In this document: positions 1 through 7,319 of the stretch, in pieces | Layout of the letters: the number at the start of each line of letters is the position of its first letter | Position numbering within the stretch: position 1 is the stretch's first letter | NCBI GenBank assembly: GCA_900551265.1 | Contig: URVL01000033.1 | Coordinates: 1-17,887 of the forward strand | Reading direction: 5' to 3' | Source of the DNA: an uncultured Eubacteriales bacterium | Lineage (GTDB): Bacteria; Bacillota; Clostridia; Oscillospirales; QAMX01 | Length of the DNA stretch: 17,887 bases | Translations under genes and position numbers: made by a program | Notes under the pieces: model-generated | Database searches by the model: none | What the model was told of the DNA's origin: nothing | The model's input: only the letters and a program-made list of their open reading frames with translations

Positions 1-1
1 T

Positions 2-1144
2 GCCGACGATCCAAATTCTACCATCATTACAACGCATTTCGACTTTCACGCCATTCATGATAATCTTTTAAAGCTTGATATGCTCGGTCACGATAATCCA
101 ACGATCATCAAGCATCTGGAAGATTTAACTGGCGTAAAAGCAACTACAATTCCCCTGGACGATCCGGATACCATCGGCATTTTCACAGATATCCGCCATT
201 TAAAAGATGTAAATGGCACGCCGTTGGAGCCGGACGAACTGTTGGGCGTGACCGGTGCCGTTGCAGTGCCGGAGTTTGGCACAAAGTTTGCCCGGCAGAT
301 GCTTCTTGATACGCAGCCAAAGAATTTCGACGGCCTGGTACGCATTTCCGGTCTTTCACACGGAACAGACGTCTGGATGGGCAATGCCGCCGACTTAATT
401 AAGGCGGGAACGGCCACGCTGAACGAAGTGATCAGTGCGCGAGACGATATTACCATGTTCTTGATTGCAAAAGGTATGGACGCGTCGCTTTCGTTTAAAA
501 CGAGCGAAGCGATCCGTAAAGGTAAGGGCATTCCGGACGAAACTGTCGAAATTATGAAGGAACACGGCGTTCCGCAGTGGTACATAGAATCCTGTCAAAA
601 AATTAAATATCTCTATCCAAAAGCACATGCTGTGGCGTATGTCATGATGGCGTTTCGTATTGCCTGGTATAAGGTGCACTATCCGCTTCCCTTTTACAGC
701 GCTTATTTTACCATACGTGCCGTCGGATTTGACGCAGGCACCATGACACATGGGATTGACGCCGTACGCAGCCTTTATCACGAACTGAATAACAAGCCCG
801 ACGCTACGGCAAATGAAAAAGATACCGTTGTAACGTTAGAAGTCGTCTATGAGTTTTACCGCCGTGGATTTTCCTTCCAACAAGTGGACATTTATCGCTC
901 TGACGCCTCAAATTTTCTCATTGACGGCAATACGCTGATTCCACCCCTCACTTCCTTGCCGGGTTTAGGTCTCACCGCCGCGCAGGATATCGTCCGCGAG
1001 CGTGAACTCGCGCCGTTTTCCAGCGCTGAAGACTTGGGATTGCGTTGCCAAAAGGTTTCAAAAGCCGTCATTGAAATTCTGGATCAGAACGGCGCGCTTG
1101 CCGCTCTTCCAAAGAGTGATCAGATTAGTATGTTCGATCTATAA
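2..1144 (+). CDS. polC: DNA polymerase III subunit alpha, PolC type (3' end only)
   Basis: This is the C-terminal 380 residues of PolC, the replicative polymerase of low-GC Gram-positive bacteria. The reading frame is open to the left edge, so the gene starts outside the window and the first in-frame ATG (80) is internal. Family hallmarks include the segment with TTHFDFHAIHDNLLKLD at the very start, the YPKAHAVAY block near residue 205, and a helix-hairpin-helix-like stretch (LPGLGLTAAQ) near residue 315. The extreme C terminus reads QISMF followed by two residues, which fits the sliding-clamp binding motif known at the PolC tail. Full PolC proteins are about 1,400-1,450 residues, so roughly a quarter is present. 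The stop is followed 30 bp later by a strong hairpin. Identity is near certain. Confidence 0.97.
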   Translation, partial: ADDPNSTIITTHFDFHAIHDNLLKLDMLGHDNPTIIKHLEDLTGVKATTIPLDDPDTIGIFTDIRHLKDVNGTPLEPDELLGVTGAVAVPEFGTKFARQMLLDTQPKNFDGLVRISGLSHGTDVWMGNAADLIKAGTATLNEVISARDDITMFLIAKGMDASLSFKTSEAIRKGKGIPDETVEIMKEHGVPQWYIESCQKIKYLYPKAHAVAYVMMAFRIAWYKVHYPLPFYSAYFTIRAVGFDAGTMTHGIDAVRSLYHELNNKPDATANEKDTVVTLEVVYEFYRRGFSFQQVDIYRSDASNFLIDGNTLIPPLTSLPGLGLTAAQDIVRERELAPFSSAEDLGLRCQKVSKAVIEILDQNGALAALPKSDQISMFDL

Positions 1145-1170
1145 GCCTACGTATGATAGTTCATGCATGC

Positions 1171-1216
1171 AAAAAATGGCGCCGTTTCAAACTGGACATT
1201 TGAAACGGCGCCATTG
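1171..1216 (-). terminator. Perfect 17-bp hairpin terminator between converging polC and DUF6062 genes
   Basis: Arms 1175-1191 and 1199-1215 are exact reverse complements (17 bp, 7-nt loop). Read on the minus strand the hairpin ends in a run of six T (complement of A1171-1176), so it is a canonical intrinsic terminator for the DUF6062 gene, whose stop lies 12 bp away. On the plus strand the hairpin follows the polC stop by 30 bp but is not followed by a T tract, so it may only block or protect the 3' end of the polC transcript. Confidence 0.9.
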
Positions 1217-1227
1217 ATAAGCGTATA

Positions 1228-1941
1228 TTATTTGCCTTTTTCTTCCTCCTGGTAACCGGAGAGAAACGCAACCGCACGTTCCGGCGCTATGCGTTGTGCT
1301 TCATCAAGCGTTTTTCCCGCGCTGCGGTAATCAAAGCTCTGACAGAATGCAGACACATCCTCATTGAGCGTCTTGAGATAGCGCGTCACGATTTCGATCA
1401 GCGCGCGGTCAAATTCTTCAAAATTGCGCTTTCCCAGCACTTCCGGCGCACGTGTGAGCAGTCCCGCTGTATGTTCCAGGCAAAAGTAAGGCTGTTCGTC
1501 AAAAAGCATGCGAAATTCCTGCATGTTTTTCCACATATGCAGTATGTTTTTATAATAATGTTCCTCATATCCTGCAATCCGTTCACAGACAAAACATCCG
1601 TTTGCCGTACCGCAGATCAGCTCCGCTGCGCGGGAGACATCCAATTTTTTCCCAAAACCACGTACGGCTTCCTTTTCTATGTAACCTCGGATTTCACCAA
1701 TCCGGCTTTCCAAGGTAAGCGCCAGGCTGAGACGTCCATTCATTGCAAGCATTTGGGCGTAGTGTTTTGCGCAGAAACCGCGCCGGTTTGTTTCGATACG
1801 CACATCCGGTTCCATCATAGCGGCGCCCATAATATATTCAACAGAGTCGTGCTCCAGTTTATGGCGGAGCGTACACAGCGGGCATCCGTGCTTTGCTTCA
1901 AATGCTTCGTTAATCGGGATCGTATAAATCGTTTCTTTCAT
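1228..1941 (-). CDS. DUF6062 family protein, duplicated CxxC/CxxH metal-site-like protein
   Basis: This 237-residue soluble protein resembles the DUF6062 family of Clostridia, whose function is unknown. Two similar halves are visible: Cys20-x2-Cys23 with Cys57-x2-His60, then Cys116-x2-Cys119 with Cys154-x2-His157. The spacing between pairs is almost identical (34 and 35 residues), which suggests an internal duplication and two CCCH metal sites; metal binding is inference. No signal peptide or membrane segment is seen. The start is ATG at 1941 with AGAGGT about 7 nt upstream on the minus strand. It converges on polC with a shared terminator and diverges from the glycosylase gene with only 40 bp between start codons. 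The family call comes from recognition of the sequence style; the function is unassigned. Confidence 0.75.
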   Translation of the reverse strand: MKETIYTIPINEAFEAKHGCPLCTLRHKLEHDSVEYIMGAAMMEPDVRIETNRRGFCAKHYAQMLAMNGRLSLALTLESRIGEIRGYIEKEAVRGFGKKLDVSRAAELICGTANGCFVCERIAGYEEHYYKNILHMWKNMQEFRMLFDEQPYFCLEHTAGLLTRAPEVLGKRNFEEFDRALIEIVTRYLKTLNEDVSAFCQSFDYRSAGKTLDEAQRIAPERAVAFLSGYQEEEKGK

Positions 1942-1981
1942 AAGAATACCTCTTGAATAGGGAATTGAATTTGAAAACAGT

Positions 1982-2803
1982 ATGAGTCAAAAAATAGTAT
2001 ATCACTTACACGATACATTTTCACTTGCGCAGACATTTGAATGCGGTCAATGTTTTCGTTGGACAGCGCTTGGACCGGAATCTTATTGGGGCGTTGCCTT
2101 TGGGCGCGAGGTAAGCATGTCCATTGAGAGCGGCAACTTAATCGTTGCTTGCGCCGAACAGGATTTCCGGACGCTCTGGCTTCCTTATCTGGATCTTGAG
2201 CGTGACTATGCCGCAATTCGCCGGGCCGTTTCCATTGACGAGCAAACGGCCCAGGCCGTCGCCTATGGCGCGGGACTCCGCATTCTGCGGCAGGAACCGT
2301 GGGAAGCCATTTGCTCTTTTATTATATCACAGTGCAACAACATTCCAAGGATCCGTGGAATCATTTCATCGCTGTGTGCATGCTACGGAAGAAAGCTCCG
2401 TGAAAATGTCTATGCTTTTCCAACGCCTGAGCGCATTGCTGCAAGCACGGAAAGCGAGTTGCGCACGATATTGCGTTGCGGTTATCGTGCGCCGTATATT
2501 CTCGCAGCCGCGAGGGCTGTTGCGAGCGGGTCTCTCGATCTGGATTCTCTGTACACACTGCCCAGCAAAAAAGCAAAGGCGGCACTTATGACGCTGCCCG
2601 GGATTGGAGAAAAGGTGGCAAGCTGTATTTTGCTTTTCGGATTTGGAAAGTTCGACGTATTTCCGGTCGATGTCTGGATGCGCCGTACGGTAAACACACT
2701 CTATGGAAAAGGGTTTGATCCATCAGCCGCCTTTGGCGCATATGCCGGCATAGCACAGCAGTATCTTTTTTATCAGGCGCGGTGCGAACATTTATACCAA
2801 TAA
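1982..2803 (+). CDS. ogg: 8-oxoguanine DNA glycosylase/AP lyase, OGG1 type (HhH-GPD)
   Basis: This 273-residue protein matches the bacterial OGG1-like glycosylases known from clostridia. These excise 8-oxoguanine opposite cytosine in base-excision repair and nick the abasic site. The N-terminal domain carries the FECGQCFRW motif (near residue 20) of the OGG N-domain. The HhH-GPD core follows from about residue 105, with the hairpin LPGIGEKVASC. Lys211 is the expected Schiff-base lysine and Asp230 (in FPVDVWM) the expected catalytic aspartate. Their 19-residue spacing equals that of human OGG1 Lys249/Asp268. The ATG at 1982 lacks a clear Shine-Dalgarno (AGGGA lies about 18 nt away), yet the frame closes at a stop at 1958, so no much longer form is possible. 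It is a single-gene unit. An AlkA-type alkyl glycosylase is less likely because of the OGG N-domain motif. Confidence 0.88.
   Translation: MSQKIVYHLHDTFSLAQTFECGQCFRWTALGPESYWGVAFGREVSMSIESGNLIVACAEQDFRTLWLPYLDLERDYAAIRRAVSIDEQTAQAVAYGAGLRILRQEPWEAICSFIISQCNNIPRIRGIISSLCACYGRKLRENVYAFPTPERIAASTESELRTILRCGYRAPYILAAARAVASGSLDLDSLYTLPSKKAKAALMTLPGIGEKVASCILLFGFGKFDVFPVDVWMRRTVNTLYGKGFDPSAAFGAYAGIAQQYLFYQARCEHLYQ
1996..2004 (-). promoter_or_regulatory. Possible extended -10 promoter for the DUF6062 gene
   Basis: On the minus strand the sequence TG-A-TATACT (complement of 1996-2004) is a good extended -10 element about 55 bp upstream of the DUF6062 start. It lies inside the 5' coding region of the divergent glycosylase gene. 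No good -35 box is present, as can be the case for extended -10 promoters. Weak call. Confidence 0.3.
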
Positions 2804-2834
2804 TTTTCTATGAGTTAGACGAGCCATATTCGCA

Positions 2835-2840
2835 TATAAT
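2835..2840 (+). promoter_or_regulatory. Possible -10 box for the Cys-rich protein gene
   Basis: A perfect TATAAT lies 60 bp upstream of the TTG start at 2900, in the short gap after the glycosylase stop. No convincing -35 hexamer is found at 16-18 bp. If it is used, transcription would begin near 2847, at the edge of a small hairpin (arms 2845-2849 and 2871-2875). Confidence 0.4.
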
Positions 2841-2844
2841 AAAC

Positions 2845-2880
2845 TGCCGCACTTCGGAAAGTCTCCAAAACGGCAAATTT
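2845..2880 (+). other. Short stem-loop before the Cys-rich gene (weak terminator or leader hairpin)
   Basis: TGCCG (2845-2849) pairs with CGGCA (2871-2875), enclosing a smaller ACTT/AGT-type stem, and is followed by an A/T-rich stretch. It could weakly terminate the glycosylase transcript or form the leader of the next gene. The stem is short, so this is a tentative call. Confidence 0.3.
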
Positions 2881-2899
2881 ATTTTATGGGGCGATTCTA

Positions 2900-3529
2900 T
2901 TGCTTTTAAAGCCACAAATAGGCTTCACCTATGATTGCAGACAGTGCGAAAAGCCGATCACTGCTACCGCCGATCTGTTTCCCATGTATTCGCAGCGCTA
3001 TATCTGCCGCTGCAGCTGCGGCGAAAGCGCGCTCGTCGCCTGCATTGAGGCAGGACAGCTCATTGTGGAGTTTCCCTGCTCGATCTGCGGACAGCGCCAT
3101 AGATCGAGTATCCCGCTTAACGATGCCCTTTCCGGTGATCCCATAGCATTGCGCTGCACGGTAACCGATATAGCCGCTTGCTATGCCGGGCTTCCAGACC
3201 GCCTCGCCTATATGGACAGCTTGCAGTCAGATGAAGAGATCGCTGCATTTGTGGGACGTCTCGTCGGCATTCAACCGCCGTATCGTCAAACGCAACACCG
3301 TGATCACGTTCCTCACGACCCCACTGCCGCGGATGCACTCTGCGCAGCGCAAAAACTCGCGGCACGGGATGGAATTTCATGCCATTGTGGGTCCATGCGG
3401 TTTACCGCCGCTTACGACGAGGGAGCGTTACTCATTTCATGCGCCTCCTGTGGCGCTTCAAAAATTTTTCCCGCAAAATCGGCAGGCGATATTGCAAATA
3501 TTCTAGACTGTGGTATGCTTATTTTATAA
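2900..3529 (+). CDS. Uncharacterised multi-cysteine (zinc-ribbon-like) protein
   Basis: I do not recognise this 209-residue protein. It has no signal peptide or membrane segment. Cysteines cluster as Cys13-x2-Cys16, Cys36-x-Cys38-x-Cys40, Cys60-x2-Cys63 and, near the C terminus, Cys161-x-Cys163 and Cys181-x2-Cys184. The two outer parts share a pattern of CxCG, then a short beta-like stretch ending in Gly-x-Leu-(Leu)-Ile, then CxxCG. This suggests a duplicated zinc-ribbon module around a less conserved, charged, His-rich centre (residues 105-145). The start is TTG at 2900; the ATG at 2886 is in another frame and stops after seven codons. GGGGCG upstream is a mediocre ribosome binding site. The last 11 bp overlap the 3' end of the opposing pyridoxal kinase gene. 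Codon use resembles its neighbours. It is likely a real gene because of its length, its patterned cysteines and its neat packing between neighbours. Confidence 0.7.
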   Translation: MLLKPQIGFTYDCRQCEKPITATADLFPMYSQRYICRCSCGESALVACIEAGQLIVEFPCSICGQRHRSSIPLNDALSGDPIALRCTVTDIAACYAGLPDRLAYMDSLQSDEEIAAFVGRLVGIQPPYRQTQHRDHVPHDPTAADALCAAQKLAARDGISCHCGSMRFTAAYDEGALLISCASCGASKIFPAKSAGDIANILDCGMLIL

Positions 3530-4337
3530 GCATGTGCAGCATTGGTTCAAAAACGAGTCCCTCGCGGGGCGGTGTATTCATCTTGTATGTCAAATTTGCG
3601 CATTCAGCCACAAATTCAGCAGCAATGTATGCGCTCTCATGGAGGTCAACGCCGCGCAGAATTTTTCCGAGCAAAACACTTGCAAACATATCTCCTGCCC
3701 CCGGATAATCCCTTGCAATACGCGCAGTATAGATCGTTTCAGCGCGTTCGTCATCGCAGCATGTGACGCACACGCGCCCATCGCCATTATCAATCCCAGT
3801 AATAGCAACCGCGCTTGGTCCCAGCTCGCGCAGCCGGTACGACCATGCAAGCCACGTCTTTTCATCTTGAGGAATTTCTTTCTCACCGAGAAGAATGGCC
3901 GCTTCCGTCAAGTTGGGCGTAATAATGTCTGCGCAACATACGAGCTTACGGATTCCCGCACACATCTCCTGATCAACGGAATCGTAAATTGCACCATTAT
4001 CCCCCATGACAGGGTCGACCAAAACAAGCGTATGCGCCTTGCGGAATGTATCGATAAATCCGGAGACTATGTCGATCTGCTTCGCCGACCCTAAAAAGCC
4101 GGTATAAATGGCGTCAAACTGTTCTTCATTTTTCTTCCAATGCGCAATATAGTCAGGCAGCGTATCCGTCAGATCCGTAAAAGCATAGTCCCGATACCCG
4201 TCCGTCTGCGAAGATAACACTGCCGTTGGAACAGGGCAACACTGTATGCCAAGTACTGAAAGAATTGGCAGCGCCATCGTGAGCGAACACCGGCCTAAGC
4301 CTGAAATATCATGGATTGCTGCAGCGCGTTTTATCAT
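3519..4337 (-). CDS. Pyridoxal/pyridoxamine kinase (ribokinase superfamily)
   Basis: This 272-residue cytosolic kinase should phosphorylate B6 vitamers (pyridoxal, pyridoxamine, pyridoxine) with ATP in the PLP salvage pathway. Visible marks are SGLGRCSL (12-19), the VLSSQTDGY substrate region (40-48), DPVMGDNG (108-115), TPNLTE (140-145) and the anion-hole and catalytic motif PGAGDMFAS (212-220, catalytic Asp216). These are typical of PdxK/PdxY. An ATG at 4364 would add nine residues, but a strong GGAGGT lies 3-9 nt before the ATG at 4337, which I take as the start. A near-consensus promoter lies just upstream. The 3' end overlaps the Cys-rich gene by 11 bp, and the start diverges from the ribokinase gene across 79 bp. 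Clostridial homologues are usually annotated pyridoxamine kinase. The exact B6 vitamer preference cannot be read from sequence. Confidence 0.88.
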   Translation of the reverse strand: MIKRAAAIHDISGLGRCSLTMALPILSVLGIQCCPVPTAVLSSQTDGYRDYAFTDLTDTLPDYIAHWKKNEEQFDAIYTGFLGSAKQIDIVSGFIDTFRKAHTLVLVDPVMGDNGAIYDSVDQEMCAGIRKLVCCADIITPNLTEAAILLGEKEIPQDEKTWLAWSYRLRELGPSAVAITGIDNGDGRVCVTCCDDERAETIYTARIARDYPGAGDMFASVLLGKILRGVDLHESAYIAAEFVAECANLTYKMNTPPREGLVFEPMLHMLIK

Positions 4338-4366
4338 AATGACCTCCATTTGATTGCTATTCATTA

Positions 4367-4395
4367 ATGTTAAATCACAATGCTTTTCTTGTCAA
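4367..4395 (-). promoter_or_regulatory. Sigma-A-type promoter of the pyridoxal kinase gene
   Basis: On the minus strand a perfect -35 TTGACA (complement of 4390-4395) is separated by exactly 17 bp from TAACAT (complement of 4367-4372, 4 of 6 consensus). Transcription would start near 4360, about 23 nt before the ATG at 4337 and just upstream of its strong ribosome binding site. Confidence 0.7.
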
Positions 4396-4416
4396 GTAGT
4401 GTTGGGTGGTGTACCT

Positions 4417-5316
4417 ATGAGGGTTTTAAATTTTGGCTCGATGAATATCGACACAGTTTTTTCTGTTTCTCATGCGGTGTTGGCCGGCGAATCGCTTGCC
4501 GTTTCAAACCCTGAGATTCATGCCGGCGGCAAAGGGCTGAATCAGTCAATTGCTGCAGCGCGAGCGGGCGCCAAAGTTTTTCACGCAGGCTGTGCAGGAA
4601 ATGACGGCGAGTTCTTACTACGGTTCCTGGAAGAAAACGGCGTGGACGTCTCCTGTGTAGCACAAGGTCAAACCGTGCGATGTGGCGGTGCCATTATCCA
4701 GGTAGAGCCAGGCGGAAGAAATACCATGTTAATTTACGGTGGTGCTAACGGACGCCTTGACGAAACGCAAATTGAATCTGTTTTTACCTTTTTTGACCGT
4801 GGCGATATTTTAATGCTGCAAAACGAAACCAACCTGACCCCTTCTATTTTATGCCGGGGTTCAGAAAAAGGAATGTACATAATCTACAACCCTTCGCCAG
4901 TTACACCAGAAATATTCAGTATGCCATATCATCTGGTCGATCTGCTCATCGTGAACGAGGATGAAGCAACAGCTCTTACAGGCAGCAACGGTTCACCCAA
5001 AGAAATGCTGTTGCGTCTGCATCAAATATGCCCAAATACCATCGTTTTAACCATGGGGCAGTGCGGTTCCTTCGCATTTGACAAGGGCGTCACCTATTAT
5101 CAGGATATATTTCCCGTGCAGTCCATCGATACAACCGGCGCAGGAGACACCTTTGCAGGTTATCTTGCGGCCGGAATGGCAAGTGGAGAACTGCTTTCCG
5201 CTGCTATGCGTACTGCCGCAGCAGCGGCCGCACTTGCCGTTACCCGGCATGGCGCTGCAGAGTCAATTCCGGCCAGAAATGAAGTTATCACATTTTTGTC
5301 AAAGCAGGGCAGTTAA
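4417..5316 (+). CDS. rbsK: Ribokinase-family (PfkB) sugar kinase, probable ribokinase
   Basis: This 299-residue protein phosphorylates a sugar, most probably D-ribose at the 5-hydroxyl, with ATP. The length equals that of typical ribokinases. Visible motifs are the N-terminal GSMNIDTVF with the PfkB signature region GGKGLNQS (37-44), an NPSP loop (158-161), a VNEDEA segment (179-184) and the ATP and catalytic motif TTGAGDTF (239-246, catalytic Asp244). The ATG at 4354 gives a 21-residue extension that overlaps the pyridoxal kinase leader and lacks family similarity. The ATG at 4417, with GGTGGT 6 nt upstream, starts directly at the conserved beta strand. No sugar transporter or regulator lies next to it, so it stands as a single gene ending in a terminator at 5364. 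The substrate could be another pentose or nucleoside-derived sugar. Confidence 0.85.
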   Translation: MRVLNFGSMNIDTVFSVSHAVLAGESLAVSNPEIHAGGKGLNQSIAAARAGAKVFHAGCAGNDGEFLLRFLEENGVDVSCVAQGQTVRCGGAIIQVEPGGRNTMLIYGGANGRLDETQIESVFTFFDRGDILMLQNETNLTPSILCRGSEKGMYIIYNPSPVTPEIFSMPYHLVDLLIVNEDEATALTGSNGSPKEMLLRLHQICPNTIVLTMGQCGSFAFDKGVTYYQDIFPVQSIDTTGAGDTFAGYLAAGMASGELLSAAMRTAAAAAALAVTRHGAAESIPARNEVITFLSKQGS

Positions 5317-5363
5317 TCCATTTTTTCTTTGCACTACCTACTGACAATCTTCTTTCCCAAAAG

Positions 5364-5395
5364 AAAACCGCCTGGGTATTACCCGGCGGTTTTTT
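5364..5395. terminator. Bidirectional intrinsic terminator between ribokinase and dCMP deaminase
   Basis: AAAACCGCC (5364-5372) pairs with GGCGGTTTT, with an inner GGG/CCC extension past one bulged T. On the plus strand it ends in six T (5390-5395), 47 bp after the ribokinase stop. On the minus strand the A-rich left flank gives a TTTTCTTTT tail, so it can also stop transcripts of the leftward vanW-to-deaminase operon, which ends at 5413. Confidence 0.92.
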
Positions 5396-5412
5396 GCATT
5401 CACTCAGCCAGC

Positions 5413-5904
5413 CTAATAATCAAATTCTCCCCGCATGGATTCATCGTTTTCGACCCAGTCCTTTTGGACGTCTATCACATCGTATTCGTCTCGATTTCTG
5501 CGAATCACGACACGCGCAATCCCCGCATTAATAATCTGTCGCTTACACATACTGCATGAACTGGCGTTTTCTACATATTCTCCGGTCGCTGCCTCACGCC
5601 CAACAAGATACATGGTTGCGCCAATCATCTGATTGCGGGAAGCGCTGATAATCGCATTTGCTTCCGCATGAACGCTCCGGCACATCTCATACCGCGTGCC
5701 TCGTGGAATATTGTTTTTTTCCCGATAACAATACCCAATATCAATACAATTTGCGCGTCCACGCGGCGCGCCAACATACCCGGTTGAAATCACTTCATCA
5801 TTTTGTACGATAATGGCGCCGTAATGCCTGCGAATACAGGTACACCGTTCTAAAACGACTTCCGCAATATCAAGATAATAATTTTCTTTATCACGCCTTT
5901 TCAT
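5413..5904 (-). CDS. dCMP deaminase family protein (ComEB-like)
   Basis: This 163-residue protein belongs to the cytidine/deoxycytidylate deaminase family. The zinc site is complete: His79-Ala-Glu81 in the CRSVHAEANAI segment and Cys117-x2-Cys120 in SSCSMCKR, with Glu81 as the proton shuttle. The expected reaction is dCMP to dUMP, supplying thymidylate synthesis; B. subtilis ComEB is the best-known relative. An added cysteine-rich N-terminal part (Cys21, Cys23, Cys53, Cys59) resembles the extra zinc-binding region of dCMP deaminases. I start at ATG 5904, where family members begin MKR; a TTG at 5916 would add four residues. The start lies inside the end of trmL (14-bp overlap), which implies translational coupling. 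It is the last gene of a four-gene leftward run. Confidence 0.88.
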   Translation of the reverse strand: MKRRDKENYYLDIAEVVLERCTCIRRHYGAIIVQNDEVISTGYVGAPRGRANCIDIGYCYREKNNIPRGTRYEMCRSVHAEANAIISASRNQMIGATMYLVGREAATGEYVENASSCSMCKRQIINAGIARVVIRRNRDEYDVIDVQKDWVENDESMRGEFDY

Positions 5905-6388
5905 ACATACCACCAAACTTTCCCTTATCTAGAAGTCCAGCAAAATCCTGCTGGCGAAGCGCCTCATATAATACAATGGCCACGCTGTTTGAAAGATTCA
6001 AACTGCGGATTTCATCAGTCATCGGTATCCGTATTGCGCTATCCAGATTCTTTAAAATCAAATCTTCCGGTAACCCCCGGGTCTCTCGTCCAAAAAAAAT
6101 ATAATCCCCGTCCCTATATACCGCATCCGTATAACGGCGCGCTGCCTTTGTCGAAGTATACCAGCAACGCTGCGGAGAACGCTTTTGAAAAAAGTCATCC
6201 AGATTTTCGTAAATACCAATATCGACGAAGTGCCAATAATCAAGGCCCGCCCGTTTCAGCTCCCGATCAGAGGTATCAAATCCAAGCGGTTTAATGAGAT
6301 GCAACCGGCAATTCGCCGCAGCACAGGTTCGCACAATATTCCCCGTGTTGGCAGGGATTTCCGGCGCCAGTAAAACAATGTTAAACAT
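5891..6388 (-). CDS. trmL: tRNA (cytidine(34)-2'-O)-methyltransferase TrmL (SPOUT)
   Basis: This 165-residue SPOUT methyltransferase should 2'-O-methylate the wobble base (C34/cmnm5U34) of tRNA-Leu isoacceptors using S-adenosylmethionine. All three SPOUT motifs are present: EIPANTGNIVRTC near the N terminus (11-23), FFGRETRGLPED in the middle and the C-terminal knot segment IPMTDEIRSLNLSNSVA. The length matches the small single-domain TrmL type, which lacks the N-terminal RNA-binding extension of TrmH. A longer frame reaches 6454, but that extension lies inside the DUF975 gene and has no family similarity. ATG 6388 starts the conserved MFNIVLLAPEIP and has GAGG 9 nt upstream. It overlaps the DUF975 stop by 8 bp and the deaminase start by 14 bp, so the three genes are probably coupled in translation. 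Confidence 0.93.
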   Translation of the reverse strand: MFNIVLLAPEIPANTGNIVRTCAAANCRLHLIKPLGFDTSDRELKRAGLDYWHFVDIGIYENLDDFFQKRSPQRCWYTSTKAARRYTDAVYRDGDYIFFGRETRGLPEDLILKNLDSAIRIPMTDEIRSLNLSNSVAIVLYEALRQQDFAGLLDKGKFGGMYEKA

Positions 6389-7250
6389 CCATGCCATCCT
6401 CTTCATGAATCGAATTGTTCGGAGTCCAAACGGTGTCCATACACGCCTTCCCATTTTCTAAAAGCCATGCGCCACGCGCTTGCTGCGCAAAAGACAAAAC
6501 AGATAAATTAAAATATGGCCTGACATAAAGCGTAACCAAACCACAGGTGAAACTCTCCAGCAGGAACCAGCCCACAAAGCTAAGAACGAGCTCCATAAAC
6601 TCCCACCGTCTGCCCGCCATAAAAAGTCCGCACTCACGAAATGCCTCGCGAATGTGCATATCAGGATGTGCAGCCAGAACAAACAGAGCAGGAAGATACG
6701 AATAGGCACGCACAACCGTCAGAATAATGCCCGCAATAGTCAACAGGGCAATCAAGCCAGACAAAAAAAGGATAGATCCTACTTCCATTGCTTTTCCTTT
6801 TGCGGAAACAAAAAGAACCGTTGCGACTGGCAAACCAAGAAAGGCAATTGCCCACGCCAGGCAAATACCGGCAAACCAAAGGGTCGCGCCAAAGGCTTTT
6901 AACGTCAAGTGCAAATCGCCCAGCCAATTAAAAGCTTCACGGATTCTTGGCCTGCGCAACATGGAAAGCGCCGAAAACCATGCGTACGCACCCATTGTTA
7001 ATGGGCTGGCAAGCATGGTTACGCCCAAAATAATGCTGTAAAACCGCAACATCTGTGGATAATATACCGAAATGTCCGGCGCATACAGCAGTTCGTTAGT
7101 CGGAGGTAAGACAAGCCCGGCGGCATAGCCGCCGAGCATTGGTATTGCTTGCATGATGATCGTTATCACAATGCAAACTCCGAAATTTGTAATAAGAAGA
7201 CCTTTCGCACGTAACTTTAACAACATTCTCAGTTGCCGTTTACGCTCCAT
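6381..7250 (-). CDS. DUF975 family integral membrane protein
   Basis: This 289-residue protein has about six hydrophobic segments (roughly 18-48, 68-95, 118-148, 155-178, 180-195 and 219-245) and a positively charged N terminus. The region around residues 203-228, with an amphipathic AFRECGLFMAGRRWEF stretch followed by LSFVGWFLL, resembles the conserved block of DUF975 proteins. These are common in Firmicutes and have no established function. The start ATG at 7250 has GAGAGG 8 nt upstream. It is encoded 69 bp after the vanW-like gene with no terminator between them and overlaps trmL by 8 bp, so it sits second in the operon. A role in the cell envelope is suggested only by its neighbour. The family assignment is moderately sure. 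Confidence 0.75.
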   Translation of the reverse strand: MERKRQLRMLLKLRAKGLLITNFGVCIVITIIMQAIPMLGGYAAGLVLPPTNELLYAPDISVYYPQMLRFYSIILGVTMLASPLTMGAYAWFSALSMLRRPRIREAFNWLGDLHLTLKAFGATLWFAGICLAWAIAFLGLPVATVLFVSAKGKAMEVGSILFLSGLIALLTIAGIILTVVRAYSYLPALFVLAAHPDMHIREAFRECGLFMAGRRWEFMELVLSFVGWFLLESFTCGLVTLYVRPYFNLSVLSFAQQARGAWLLENGKACMDTVWTPNNSIHEEDGMDV

Positions 7251-7319
7251 TTTTATTCCTCTCCATAACTAAAAGCATAATTTCCATCATTTATTCTATG
7301 CGACGAACCAATCAAAAAA

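Noticed and set aside
1294..1956. Plus-strand open frame (220 codons) opposite the DUF6062 gene
   Set aside because: The cysteine pattern, start signal and terminator all support the minus-strand gene; the plus-strand product shows no domain.
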